A stretch of 64,000 nucleotides of DNA from Mycoplasmopsis mucosicanis (GCF_006546935.1 NZ_SMDN01000003.1:16321-80320); one strand, 5' to 3'. Positions 10,351 through 20,659 are shown, counted from the stretch's first letter. Translations and numbers: made by a program. Notes: a model not told the origin generated them from the sequence alone.

Positions 10351-11739
10351 ATGGAAAAAGAAAATAATTTTAAACATGTAAATGATGATCAAAATCAGGA
10401 ACAAAATACAGTTAATAATGCCGATTTAGACATTTTTACTCAAGAAGATGGCCATCCTGTCGTTAAAAGAGTTGAACGTAAAAACACAAATTACAAATAT
10501 ACAAAAATGTCAAACTTTGTTTTGAAATTATCTCGTTTTTATGCTCCGATGCCAATGTGAAAACTTGCCACAATTACCTCAGGTTTAGCAGTTATATTTG
10601 GTATTATCAGTGTATTTTTTGTTAAAAATCCAGGGATTTATAACTTTGGTGCTGCTGCTTTTGGTCAAGCAGCTGCACGTATAACAAACGTACTTTTAAA
10701 AAATAATCCATCAATCACACCTGAAATTTATAATGTTATTGACCACGCATTATTCTGAATTTTGTACATAATCTTATCAATTCCAATATTTATTTTTGGT
10801 TGAAAGAAAACAGGAAAAATATTTACACTTTTAACTATTTTATTTCTTGTTGTGTCTAGTCTTGTATCATTCTTAATTGGACAAATTCCAGGCACTGATA
10901 AACTCTATATAATTGGTAACTTTGCTCACAATGATATACCTGAAAAATTAAAAGATCATATCACTAAAGAATATTTTGGAAACAAAAGCCAAATGTGATC
11001 ATTAATTCCACTTGCATGAAATGACGCAGGTAATGTAATTGCTCAAATTATTTTTGGTGTTGTTTATGGTGCAGTGCTAGCATGATTTTTTGCTGTTATT
11101 GCTATTATAGGTGGTTCAGCAGGTGTAACAGGTATTATTGGTGAATATATGTCTGTTGTTAAACGTAAAAATTTCGGAACAATTAATGGTTATATTAACT
11201 TAGTAATATTGGTTATAGCAGTGTTTATAGGTTCATATTTACCAGGTTCATTGTTAATTGATTCATTTAAACATGTTCAACCTGAACAATTAGCAGCTAG
11301 TGTTGCTGTAAAAGGTACATTCGAATATGGTAAAGCTCTTGAAGCAATTAATTCACTTAATTCATTAGCTTGAAAACCATCAATGTATTTATCGCCTAAC
11401 TTTGTTTCAACATTTGTTTCAAACTTTATTTTTGTGATATTTTTAAACAAATTATTCCCTAGATTTAAAGTTGTGCAATGTAAAATTTACTCACCTCATA
11501 TGAGTGCTATTAAAGCTGCAATTATTGGTGACCAAAAAACAATTAATAGTTTTACAGTCACTGTTGGTGAAGGTGGTTATTCAGGTGCAAAAACAAAAAT
11601 TCTTTCATCAATTACACTTTACAAACAAATTCCAAGACTTATTAAAAAAGTTAGATCAGTAGACAAAAATGCATTAATCACTGTATCTAATGTAGCATCA
11701 GTTGATGGTAAACTATACATTCCTGAAAACAAATTCTAA
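10351..11739 (+). CDS. YitT/DUF2179-family membrane protein
   Basis: 462 aa. A 70-residue charged cytoplasmic N-terminus precedes about six hydrophobic helices (KLATITSGLAVIFGIISVFF; ALFWILYIILSIPIFIFGW; IIFGVVYGAVLAWFFAVIAI; YINLVILVIAVFIGSYLPG). The C-terminal 110 residues are a DUF2179 domain (VTVGEGGYSGAKTKILSSI, LITVSNVASVDGKLY). Proteins of this kind are common in Mollicutes and of unknown function. Good Shine-Dalgarno (GAAAGGAG). Divergent from gyrB; ends at its own terminator. Confidence 0.85.
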
Positions 11740-11759
11740 AGTAGCAAAGCTACTTTTTT
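11739..11759 (+). terminator. Terminator after the YitT-type gene
   Basis: AAAGTAGC-AAA-GCTACTTT followed by T residues, directly at the stop codon. Confidence 0.75.
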
Positions 11760-11816
11760 AGTTATATGATTATATTTTAATTATAATTAATTAAAGTAAA
11801 TATAAAGAAGAACATT

Positions 11817-11847
11817 TTACCAAAATACTCATTTTTGAGTACTTTAC
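11817..11847. repeat. Dispersed intergenic palindrome
   Basis: AAAATACTCATTTTTGAGTA is the core, with TTTTACC on the left and CTTTACG on the right. The arms AAA(A/G)TACTCA match in 9 of 10 positions around TTTT. It lies just before the RBS of the 11859 gene. A TTG inside it is in frame with that gene but is not the likely start. Confidence 0.65.
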
Positions 11848-11858
11848 GAAAGGAAATT

Positions 11859-12764
11859 ATGGATTATACAAGCTTTGAACTGCGTGCAAACTCAATATTA
11901 TTAAATGGAAATGGTCCTAAATTATTACAAAAAATAATTAATTGTCCATATAGATATGATTCTAATTTGCAACCATTTAACCTTATCACTAAACTGGAGC
12001 AAGCCTTCATTAGATCTCAAGAAAATAAATTCTACAAATTTTTGATTGAGTGTGCTGAATTTTTAATTAGTCAGTCATTTGAAAACGAAGGTATTGAGTA
12101 TGTTAAAAAATCATTTGTTTTGCGCTATCTCAATACCGAGAATACTGATGAAAAACTTTTATCGCCTGAAGAAATTACACAAAAAACAGTCACTGTAAGA
12201 TTTAGAACTTCTATTGCGTTCATTGATAAAAACTCAAAGACGTTAAATCTTATATTTGCTAAAAAACGCGATGTTTTATCGTCTGGCGATATTGAAAAAC
12301 TAAGTGCAAATATTGAACAAAGAATTAAAGCTTTACAATTGAATTACATTGATTACAAGATCAACTACAGCATATGATTTGTTGAAGACAATTACTCAAT
12401 TAATTATGATTATTTTAATAATTTTGCCACCACAATAAATAACGAAAATACACGTTTTTCAGTATTTTATGGAGCAAACTTGTTCAATGAATTCAATAAG
12501 ACTGCTGAGTGAAAAGACATTCAAGAGCACATTAAAACATTCAAAGAAAAAGACCTTTCAAGTTATCTAAAGATGCCAAATTTAGCCATTGATCCCGAAA
12601 CATACAAATATATGTGCGAGATGAGCTCATCAATGTGAGAAAAACTAAACAGTGATGACTATTTTATGACTAAAATTAGAGAACTAATATTTAGCGCATA
12701 TAAAGACAACAACTTAACTAATGCAATTAAACAGAGACAAAATTCAACTATAGAAAGCGAATAA
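11859..12764 (+). CDS. Hypothetical protein, possible PD-(D/E)XK-like fold
   Basis: 301 aa, not recognised. It is soluble, without signal peptide or membrane helix. Residues 110-170 alternate strands and helix (TVRFRTSIAFIDKNSKTL, NLIFAKKRDVLSSGDIEKL), an arrangement loosely like a degenerate nuclease core with Asp then FAK, but this is inference. The C-terminus is helical and Lys/Asp-rich (KEKDLSSYLKMPNLAIDPE). The ATG at 11859 has a GAAAGGAA Shine-Dalgarno; the in-frame TTG at 11835 lies inside the palindrome. No methyltransferase partner adjoins it. It stands alone between two terminator-like regions. Confidence 0.7.
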
Positions 12765-12850
12765 TTAATTTATAACTGAACAATTAAGCAAATAATTCAA
12801 TTAAAATATTCATTAAAAGCTTTAATTGTCTTGTATTTTTTGTTTCAAAA

Positions 12851-12885
12851 TATAATTTATATATATGTCTTGAAAGGAGGTTTAA
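12851..12885 (+). promoter_or_regulatory. nadE promoter with six-codon leader ORF
   Basis: TATAAT at 12851-12856 is followed nine bases later by an ATG (12865) opening a six-codon ORF (M-S-W-K-E-V). Its TAA (12883-12885) directly abuts the nadE ATG and its codons contain the AAGGAGG Shine-Dalgarno of nadE. Confidence 0.45.
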
Positions 12886-13686
12886 ATGGCCTCTCCACGA
12901 ATTGGTTTAAGAAAAAATAATGACTTAGTTTCTCAACCTCAACAACAAAGAATTGAGTCTTATACCAACTATTTAATTAACTGACTTAAACAAAGAGTAA
13001 AAAAAGCACATTGCAAAGGTATTGTTGTAGGTATTTCAGGTGGAATAGATAGTGCTTTGGTAGCTGCATTGGCTAAAAAAGCATTTCCAAATAATACTCT
13101 TGGAGTAATTATGCCTATTGATGATATGAGTTTTGATTTAGCACACATTGAAGAATTAAAAAGCAATATTAATCTTGAAACAATAACAGTAAATTTGAAG
13201 TCAACTTTTGACGAAATTACACGTTTTACAATGGTTAATAACAAAATGAGTTTAAGCAATATTAAACCACGTCTTCGTATGACTGCTCTTTATGCATTAG
13301 CTCAACAACACAATTATCTAGTGTCAGGAACTGACAATGAAGATGAAATTTTTATAGGTTATTTTACTAAACATGGCGATGGTGGTGTTGATATATTACC
13401 TATATCTAGATTGCTTAAAAACGAAGTGCGCTTAATGGCTAAATTCCTTAATGTACCAGATAGCATAATTAATAAAAAACCTTCAGCCGGACTTTGAGAA
13501 GGTCAAAGTGATGAAGATGAACTAGGTTTTTCATATAATGAATTAGATAATTATTTAAATAATAATTTAGATTTATTGAATAGTAATATAAAATTAAGAA
13601 TTGAAGGGTTGCACAAAGCTACACATCACAAACGACAAAAAGCTTACCGACCAAAAACTATTGAAGAATTTTTAAAGGAGAAATAA
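12886..13686 (+). CDS. nadE: NH3-dependent NAD+ synthetase
   Basis: 266 aa N-type ATP pyrophosphatase. The P-loop is GIVVGISGGIDSALVAALA. LVSGTDNEDEIFIGYFTKHGDGGVDILPI is the adenylation/ammonia site region, and PSAGLWEGQSDEDELGF binds deamido-NAD and pyrophosphate. It converts deamido-NAD+, ATP and ammonia to NAD+. The lack of an N-terminal glutaminase domain makes it ammonia-dependent. A strong AAGGAGG lies before the ATG. The stop abuts the yebC ATG (TAAATG), so the two are translationally coupled. Confidence 0.93.
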
Positions 13687-14424
13687 ATGGCAGGACACTC
13701 ACATTCAGCAAATATAGCACATAGAAAAGGAGCTCAAGATAGAGCTCGTGGTAAAATTTTCCAAAAATTATTTAAAGAGATTTATGTTGTTGCTACTGGA
13801 CCAGGTGGTGCAGACCCCGATTCAAATCCAAGTCTAAAATTAGCAATTGCTAAAGCAAAATCAAAAAATATGCCTAAAGCAAATATTGAGAGAGCATTAG
13901 CAAAAGCCAAAGGAGAAGCAAAAGAAGGTGCAAGCTTTGTAGAAACACTTTTCAATGCAACTATCGCAGGTGGTGCAACATTTTTAATTAAAACATTAAG
14001 CGATAATATGAATCGTACAAAATCAAATATGGCTGCATTATTTAATCGCCAAAACGCTGTTTTAGGCAAAACTGGACAAGTACCATTTCAATTTGATTTT
14101 GTTGGTGTTCTTGAAATAGCTCACGATTTAATTGATGAAGATACAATAACCCTAACTGCACTTGAAAATGGAGCTAATGACATTGACACCAGTGAAGAGT
14201 CTTATTTAATTACTTGTGCTCCTGAAGCATTTCCAGGACTTAAACAAGCCATTGAAAATGATTTAGGTATCAGTGATTTTCTTCAATGTGAAATAACTTA
14301 TTGAGCTAACTCAACTGTTTCATTTGATGCTGAAAAGACTGAAAAAATCAAAGAATTTATTGCAAAACTTGAAGATGATGACGATGTTCAAGAGGTTTAC
14401 CATAACATTGAAATTGATGAATAA
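13687..14424 (+). CDS. yebC: YebC/PmpR-family DNA-binding regulator
   Basis: 245 aa, normal length. MAGHSHSANIAHRKGAQDRARGK is the diagnostic N-terminus (usually KWANIKHRK). NPSLKLAIAKAKSKNMPKANIERALAKA and DNMNRTKSNMAALFNRQNAVLG follow the family pattern. YebC proteins regulate transcription (PmpR) or assist translation of proline stretches (TACO1-like); which applies here is not known. The RBS AAGGAG lies inside the end of nadE. It ends in a terminator before RM system B. Confidence 0.9.
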
Positions 14425-14428
14425 TAAT

Positions 14429-14447
14429 AAATCGGTTATGCCGATTT
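14429..14447 (+). terminator. Terminator after yebC
   Basis: AAATCGG-TTATG-CCGATTT followed by TATTATT, immediately after the stop. Confidence 0.65.
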
Positions 14448-14508
14448 TATTATTGCGGTATCAGAATTAAACAAATTTAGTGAATGTATATGATAGACAG
14501 GAGGTGTG

Positions 14509-15432
14509 ATGGCATTTTTAAATAAAGGACAAGCGCATAATATTGGAACAAATGGTGAATTTAAGGTTCTTGATTGATTTAATGATAAAAAAAACTCAAT
14601 TAGCATAAGAAATAGATTGGAGAAAATACTAGGCAGACAAATTCACAATGAATTCAATTTTGTTTTGCTGGGTGGCACTTCTAATAGACCAGATATTGTG
14701 GATATTGAAAATAATATAAATATTTCTGTTAAGTCAAAAAAGTATGATGCTAATTCCGGTTATCACGGTACATTTGATTTGATTAATACAACAATTAATA
14801 ATGTTTATAGTGATATTGATACTGATAATTTAAATGATTCGTATGTATCAAATATTCAACATTGAGAAAGCGATGAAAAAAAATCAATACTTGAGTTATT
14901 GCAAAACTACAAAGACAAAATAGAAAAAATTGATCGAAATATTGATAAAAATTCTTTTAAAAATGTTATTAATGAGGAAATAAACAAAATAATCAATAAC
15001 ATTGATTACACAACTATTAATCTACTTTTTCAAAAAATATTTGAGAAAGAACGCGACACAGTTGATGTTATTAGAGATTATATTAATTCACCAGACGAAG
15101 ACATTTTAGAAGATGATATACACTTTTTAGATACAATGTGAATAAGAAAAGAGTTTGAAAAACTAGATCAAAACACAACATACGAAACAAAAAATTCTTC
15201 AATTAGACTTAAAAATACTGATGGTAGTAATAGTGTTTTTAGACTTCGTGTTGTTTTAAATAATGGTACTGAAGCTTTAATGAGAAATTTAGGCATTATT
15301 GAACAACAAAAAGGAAAGAATTCTAGTTCTGTTTTAACATTTAAAATTCAGGTGGATGACGTTCAAAAAATTGTAGATAATTACAGTGTTTCATCTATTA
15401 AATTTACCAAAAAAAATATTTTCATTAGATAA
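14509..15432 (+). CDS. Putative type II restriction endonuclease (RM system B)
   Basis: 307 aa. RPDIVDIENNINISVKSKKY fits a PD-(D/E)XK core with PD near residue 64 and S-V-K as the second half. A long Asn/Asp-rich helical middle (KDKIEKIDRNIDKNSFKNVI) and a beta-rich C-terminus (SIRLKNTDGSNSVFRLRVVL) may contact DNA. The RBS is CAGGAGGTG. It lies nine bases upstream of the methyltransferase 15442-16413 and is read in the same direction, as a tandem REase-MTase unit. Function is inferred from the partner gene and the weak motif; the family is not recognised. Confidence 0.6.
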
Positions 15433-15441
15433 GGTCTAAAT

Positions 15442-16413
15442 ATGAAACCAACATTTAATATAAAAAATATTGATTATAGAGTATTTTTAGACGAAATCCC
15501 GGACAAAAGCATTGACTTCATATGTATTGATCCACCTTATGGAAAAATAAATGGAATGATTTTATCTGGTCAAAAGAAAAAGATTGATTGAGATACAAAC
15601 ATTGATTGAGTCGATTTGTTTGCTCGTTTTAATAGAATAATTAAAGATGGCGGAACAATAGCGTGTTTTGGTCAAAACCCTACTTATTCAAATATGATAT
15701 TATCAAATACCAAAGATTACAAATATGAGTTAATTTGAGTTAAAAACAATGCTGCACAAGGTTTTCATGCAAGTAAAATGCCCCTTAATTTCACTGAAAA
15801 TATCGCTATTTTTATTCACAACGAAAAAGCGAATTCAAAAAGAATATTTAACAATATTTCACAAAGTATTGAGATTGATAAGTCTGTCCATTTTTGTCGA
15901 TGATATGCGCAACAAATGCTTAAATTCATCAATAAACCGAGAAGGAAGATTCATAGTGAATTAGGTCACAGAAAACTTGAATTCTGATTCTATTATACAG
16001 GCGAACATTTTGGTATTTTGAGTGAAGTACTTTATAATCAACTTATAGATAAATATCAAATTAACAAATGAAAAGATTTTGTTTCTTATTCGCATCTTAA
16101 AGAAATCTGAAACAATGAAAAAAAGAATTCTTCGGGAATTAAACTTGAAGGTTCAAAGTATAGCAATACATTGAACAATGTTTTAAATGTCGCTAAAGAA
16201 AACATTTATTTACATCCAACACAAAAACCGGTTGAATTAATGGAAAAGTTAGTTTTAATGTATTCTAATGAAGGCTGTACAGTGTTAGATTGTTTTATGG
16301 GTTCTGGTTCAACAGGTGTTGCAGCAATACGAAATAACAGGAATTTTTTAGGTTGTGAGTTAGACAAAAAATACTTTGATATTGCAGTATCCAGAATTGA
16401 AAATGAGCAATAA
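15442..16413 (+). CDS. Beta-class DNA methyltransferase (RM system B)
   Basis: 323 aa. The catalytic motif CIDPPYGKI stands near residue 33. The SAM motif GSGSTG (DCFMGSGSTGVAAI) is near the C-terminus (about 290), preceded by HPTQKPVELMEKLV and followed by GCELDKKYFDIA. This IV-before-I order marks the beta class (N6-adenine or N4-cytosine). It carries several TGA Trp codons. It protects host DNA from the upstream nuclease; the target site is not deducible. The Shine-Dalgarno is weak. It ends at a terminator. Confidence 0.9.
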
Positions 16414-16442
16414 AAAAAGCTAGTATACAAACTAGCTTTTTT
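16413..16442 (+). terminator. Terminator after RM system B
   Basis: AAAAAAGCTAGT pairs with ACTAGCTTTTTT, beginning at the stop codon. It can act in both directions. Confidence 0.8.
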
Positions 16443-16449
16443 ACGTTAA

Positions 16450-16477
16450 GTACTTAAATATGTGTATATTGGTAAAA
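16450..16477. repeat. Dispersed intergenic palindrome, half-eroded copy
   Basis: The right arm TGTGTATATTGGTAAAA is exact, while the left arm (AGTACTTAAA) has lost its ACCAAA part. It lies between the convergent RM B methylase and the hydrolase gene. Confidence 0.6.
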
Positions 16478-17272
16478 TTACTTATCTAAAAATGGTTCCA
16501 AAATTGAAATAAATTCATCTCAGTTTTCTTCAAACATCATATGTCCGGTTTTCGGAATATAAATTGTTTTTACATCCTTAACAACTTCATTGAAATATTT
16601 TAGACAATTATCACGATCAATAACACCGTCCTTTTCTCCTAAAATCAATAATGTAGGCGCTGTTATTGATTTTAAACCTTCTTCAATTTTTTCATGCAAT
16701 TCAAGGACAGGTAGTGATTTACCTAATCTAACTACATCTGCATTATTGAATGAATCAGCATCGAATGTTGCTTTAGTTAATCTCATTCATTTTTCATTTG
16801 ATGTAAACTTAGAAATATCATAGTAAAGCACACTTAAAAACACTAAAAATTCATCAAATGTTTTTGGGAAATAGGTTTTTTCATATGTTGGTGCAGTTGA
16901 TAAAGAAGTTTTATTCATTGGAGCAATATAAACCATTTTTTTGAATAAATTAGGCTTCATTTTGTATGCAAGAGAAATTGTTGCACCACCCATCGAGTGT
17001 CCTATTAATGTTACATTTTTTAGATTGTTTTTCTCAACAAATTCAACTAGTAATTTAGCAAATTGTGGTACTGATAAATCATGTCCCTTAACTGCTTTTA
17101 CACCATTGTTTCCAGGGAATTGAATTGCATAATAGTTGCATTTTGTTCAGTATTTTTCGAAAATACTGAATGTATGTGGTCCTGAATTGAACCCGTGTAC
17201 AAACACAATATTTTCAGAATCGTTTCCATTGTCCTTAAAAACATATGGATAGTCATATATTATTTCTTTCAT
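16478..17272 (-). CDS. Alpha/beta-hydrolase family protein
   Basis: 264 aa. An oxyanion-loop motif VFVHGFNSGPHTF near residue 25, the nucleophile elbow GHSMGG near 92, an acid in LGEKDGVID and the catalytic His in TGHMMFEEN form a complete triad. It has no signal peptide. It is a hydrolase of esterase/lysophospholipase or haloperoxidase-like type; substrate unknown. The cap region is long and hydrophobic (FDEFLVFLSVLYYDI). It starts at ATG 17272. Its end abuts the convergent RM B unit. Confidence 0.85.
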
Positions 17273-17332
17273 TTTTCACCTCACAGATTAATTTTACCAA
17301 GATAAAATATCAAAGCTTTAAATTAGGATTTT

Positions 17333-17362
17333 TTGTCTTGATATGTTGAGTTTTGATATACT
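17333..17362 (+). promoter_or_regulatory. Promoter of an orphan small RNA
   Basis: TTGTCT (17333-17338), an 18-nt spacer and TATACT (17357-17362) on the plus strand, between two minus-strand genes. Confidence 0.5.
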
Positions 17363-17368
17363 TTTATA

Positions 17369-17428
17369 GCGATGAGCCGCCATTGAAGCATAACTTCAAA
17401 TGTACCGCCTATTTTTAGGCGTTTTTTT
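17369..17428 (+). ncRNA. Putative about 60-nt small RNA with intrinsic terminator
   Basis: It follows the 17333-17362 promoter. The RNA begins near GCGATGAGCC, contains a hairpin TTGAAG-CATAA-CTTCAA and ends in CGCCTATTTTTAGGCG plus T7. CGCC occurs twice (17378-17381 and 17406-17409) and both can pair with the GGCG of the terminator's 3' arm, so two exclusive folds are possible. No gene follows on this strand; readthrough would be antisense to the nitroreductase. No family recognised. Confidence 0.5.
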
Positions 17429-17434
17429 ATAAAA

Positions 17435-17456
17435 AAATAAGCCTTTTAGCTTATTT
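17435..17456 (-). terminator. Terminator after the nitroreductase gene
   Basis: AAATAAGC and GCTTATTT pair around a six-base loop, and T residues follow on the minus strand. It overlaps the stop codon. Confidence 0.6.
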
Positions 17457-18183
17457 TTGAAGTTTTAATCCTCAAATTTCTTCAATTAATTTAGTGTCCA
17501 TTCTATAACTTGATGCAGATTTAATTGTAGCTTCTTTTCAACTTCATGGTTTTTTATCTGGCATGGTTTTAGCAAAATATTTTGCTAATTCTTGGTCGTA
17601 TAAATTGATATCGCTTTCAAGTCTATTGATGTCATATTTGTCTTCAAAAAATTCTATTCATTTTTGGTTTGATTTCACCTTTATTCAATGGATAACCAAT
17701 TGATAAACCAATAACTGGAAATGCTTGACCTTTTATATTTAATGCTTCAATTAGATCTTTTTCCATTGTTCGAGCAAGACCTAAAAAACATGAACTAAGG
17801 CCTAATTCCTGTGCAACATCTTGAGCCATTGTTGCTTGAATAAATGCATCTCCAACTGCTACAGTGTATGCTTCACTTGAATGTTTATCATACTCATATT
17901 CACTGAAATCTCTATGAGCAATTTGCATTCTATTGAAGTCAGCAACAAAAACAAGAAACATATCACATGTCTTAATTGAACCAGTGTATTTATTTGCTTG
18001 TCCTAATTTTTCAAGGATTTTTTTGTCCCTTACTACAATAACACTTGACGAGTGTCAATTAGATGATGTTGGTGCTGAATTAATAACATCCATTATTTTT
18101 TTGTAGTCTTCTGAAGATATTTTTTTGGTTGTGTCATACTCTCTGACTGTATATCTTTGTTTTAATTTATCTGCAAAATTCAT
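17451..18183 (-). pseudogene. Nitroreductase-family protein, frameshifted near the C-terminus
   Basis: The N-terminal 180 residues are an FMN-dependent nitroreductase (KLKQRYTVREYDTTK, NSAPTSSNWHSSSVIVV, LGLSSCFLGLARTMEKDL). At a T6 run (plus-strand A6, 17646-17651) the frame breaks. Frame 0 reaches a TAG at 17623-17625 after eight unrelated residues. With one T removed, 65 further typical residues (EDKYDINRLESDINLYDQEL; ELAKYFAKTMPDKKPWSW) run to TAA at 17451. It is either a recent mutation, a sequencing error or, less likely, a +1 slip on TTT-T. Good start at ATG 18183 with GGAG-type RBS. Confidence 0.75.
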
Positions 18184-18222
18184 TTTTTCTCCTTTTAATA
18201 ATGCTAACAAAAAACAAGTTTT

Positions 18223-18825
18223 TTATTGCAAATTTAATACCTTTTTAACATTTTTATACGTTTTTCTATGCTCCGGACACACATTATATTTTTCAATAAG
18301 CGCTTGATGTTTTTGTGTTCCATAACCTTTATGTTCTTCAAAGTTATATTGAGGATAAATTTTTGCAATTTCACACATATATCTATCTCTACTTACTTTA
18401 GCCAATATTGAAGCAGCTGCAACACTCAATGATTGAGAATCACCTTTGACTAAATTTAGTTGTGGAATATTTTCAATGCTTAATTTTTCAAAATCAGTGA
18501 TTATGAAGTCTATATTTTTGGTTTGCTTCACTATTTGTTCCATTAGAAGTCTTGACGTTTGTTTTGGATTTAACAAATCCACTGTTTTTGCTGACGCAAA
18601 AAGAATTTTGTATTCTAATGCATCATTGATAATTTGCTCAAAAGCTACTTCACGCATTTTTGGAGTTAGTTTTTTTGAATCATTGATAAGAGAGTTTTGA
18701 TAATTTTTAGGAAGCACAACACCTGCTACAACAAGAGGTCCAGCACAACAACCTCGTCCTGCTTCATCTAGTCCGATAATAAAGTTGTATTTATTTAATG
18801 TTTTTTCAATATCTAAATTGAACAT
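18223..18825 (-). CDS. rnhB: Ribonuclease HII
   Basis: 200 aa. IIGLDEAGRGCCAGPLVVAG holds the first catalytic D-E pair. The fold continues with LINDSKKLTPKMRE, DSQSLSVAAASILAKVSRD (third Asp in the D-S-x-S motif) and the C-terminal EEHKGYGTQKH. It removes ribonucleotides from DNA and RNA primers using Mg/Mn. Full length for RNase HII. It ends 39 nt before the nitroreductase start; the T-rich gap has a weak AAAAAACTTGTTTTTT hairpin that could terminate it. Confidence 0.93.
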   Translation of the reverse strand: MFNLDIEKTLNKYNFIIGLDEAGRGCCAGPLVVAGVVLPKNYQNSLINDSKKLTPKMREVAFEQIINDALEYKILFASAKTVDLLNPKQTSRLLMEQIVKQTKNIDFIITDFEKLSIENIPQLNLVKGDSQSLSVAAASILAKVSRDRYMCEIAKIYPQYNFEEHKGYGTQKHQALIEKYNVCPEHRKTYKNVKKVLNLQ

Positions 18826-18835
18826 AAATAAAAAT

Positions 18836-18856
18836 AATAGTGGTTAAACCACTATT
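18836..18856 (-). terminator. Terminator after the 18852-19718 membrane protein gene
   Basis: AATAGTGG-TTTAA-CCACTATT overlapping the stop, followed on the minus strand by ATTTTTATTT. The arms equal those of the hairpin at 36152-36172. Confidence 0.65.
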
Positions 18857-19718
18857 GATTCTCCTTGTTTGAATTTTGAGTTATTGTAATAATTGTTCGT
18901 GCAAGTTCTTCTTTTTCCATTGTTTCATATCCGCTAATTGAAAGTTTTTTAGCAATTTCAAAAAGCTTTTCATTCGGCAATTCAAGAAGACGTTTGTAAT
19001 ATTTATCTTCTTTTTCTTTTGCTGCATTTACAATTATTGCTTCTTCTTCATCGTTTTGGTTTTGTTGTGACTCAGATTGAGAAGCCGAGCTTGATGAAGC
19101 CGCATTATTTGCATTATTAATTAAATCTTGTACTGATTCAACAAGTTGTTTGTATTCAGGTTGCTTCATCATTTCTTCATGTTGATGAACTTGAGCAAAC
19201 AAAACATAGATTTTTTTAGTTTTTCTAAAGAACACATAATAGAAGACTACCAATAAAACATTTAAAAATACTTGTGTAACTAGGTTGATTATTCGAACAG
19301 GGTTCAATTGTTGATTTGAGTTATTTAGTTTAGTAAAAAAAAGAGAAATTAGTTGTAAAACCGCTACAAATGAAAGAATGCCATAGAAAATTAAGGTATT
19401 ATTACTCAAAAATCTAAACGATTTGTTTTTGTAGCTCTTAAAAACACTTATAACTCAATCTATTGAAAAATAAATAACTGCGCCTACTAATAAGATACTA
19501 AAAAATAAGTCAAAACTATTTGCACCAGTTAAATCTTTGAATGATTTACCCTCAAAATAGAATGTGTCAATAATCCCTAATAAAAAATTTAAAAAATAGA
19601 ATAGTGAAATTATTATTGAGCTAACTGTAGAACCAATTATAAATTTTCTAAATTTTGTTGGTTCATTTTCTCAAAGAATTTTTGAGTTTAGTTCCTGATT
19701 TGGTGAAAAGTCAAACAT
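18852..19718 (-). CDS. Membrane protein with C-terminal Rho-N/SAP-like motif
   Basis: 288 aa. Four hydrophobic segments are visible (FIIGSTVSSIIISLFYFLNF; LFFSILLVGAVIYFSIDWVI; LIFYGILSFVAVLQLISLFF; VFLNVLLVVFYYVFF). A Ser/Gln-rich low-complexity linker (residues about 205-225) follows. The last 45 residues, LLELPNEKLFEIAKKLSISG then YETMEKEELARTI, look like a LEM/SAP/Rho-N helix pair. That motif usually binds nucleic acid or protein. The role is unknown. It may be co-transcribed with rluD and rnhB. Confidence 0.78.
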
Positions 19719-19744
19719 TGTACTCCTTTATTAATATTAATATT

Positions 19745-20659
19745 TTACTCTATAAACAACTGATTAAAGTCATAATCAGCAACATTAAATTCTTTTGGTA
19801 TTGGTGCATAAATTTTAATGTTTTCATTAGTCATCGGATGAATAAATTCAAGTTTGTATGCATGCAATCTTTGATTAAAATCATCAATTTTTTTATTATA
19901 AACAGGATCGCCATACACAGGGTTATTGATGTATTTAAGATGCACTCTAATTTGATGCGTTCGTCCTGTTTGTAGTTCACAACGAACTAGTGACTTAGGT
20001 TCTTTATCTAAATAGAAGTGTTTGAGAAGATAAACTGTTGTAATTGAATCTTTGCCATCTTTATGCACAGTCATTTTTTTGCGATCATTGCTTTGTCTAT
20101 TAATTGGAAGATTAATTTTAGTGGTTTTGTTTTTGATTAAGCCATCACAGATAGCAATATAAGAACGCTTAATTTCATGATTTTTCAACATTTGGGCCAA
20201 TTTTATGTGTGTTTCATTGTTTTTTGCAATGATCAATAGGCCTGATGTGTCTTTATCAATACGATGCACAATTCCTGGTCTAAGCAATCCATTTTCATTT
20301 GAAAGCGTTTTAAAATGATGCAAAAGTCCATTGACTAGTGTGTCGTTATGGTGTCCGGGAGCAGGGTGAACTACTAGATTTGAGGGTTTATTTATCACTA
20401 CTAAATAGTCGTCTTCATAAACAATATCCAATACCATTTCAGTAGCAACAACATCAGTTTGTTTATCAAGAAGTCTGGTGATTGTGATGTTTCAGCCCTC
20501 CTGAACAATATATTTTGGTTTATTAACTGGAATTTTGTTGTCATCAAGATACACAGCACCTTGCAAAATGAGTTCTTTTACGTCATTTCGTGATAAATCA
20601 CTATTGTCTGCAATATATTTGTCTATTCTTTCTTTATATTTAACTTCTAACTTTAACAT
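19745..20659 (-). CDS. rluD: RluD-type 23S rRNA pseudouridine synthase
   Basis: 304 aa. An N-terminal S4 domain (YKERIDKYIADNSDLSRNDV) precedes the RluA catalytic domain. HRIDKDTSGLLIIAKN contains the catalytic Asp (HRLDxxTSG), followed by GRTHQIRVHLKYINNPVYGD. It converts specific uridines of 23S rRNA (helix 69 in E. coli RluD) to pseudouridine. The assignment to RluD rather than RluC rests on the S4 domain plus length and is not certain. Start ATG 20659. It is divergent from the pst leader. Confidence 0.87.

Noticed and set aside
11835-11858. TTG start eight codons upstream of the 11859 gene
   Set aside because: It lies within the palindrome and the ATG at 11859 has a GAAAGGAA Shine-Dalgarno.
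17371-17421. Possible fluoride riboswitch at the orphan small RNA (GCGATGAG then CGCC)
   Set aside because: The start GCGATGAG...CGCC looks like the fluoride aptamer, but the complement of the GAGCC strand (needed for P1) and the conserved AUGG region are missing, and no CrcB/fluoride exporter gene follows.
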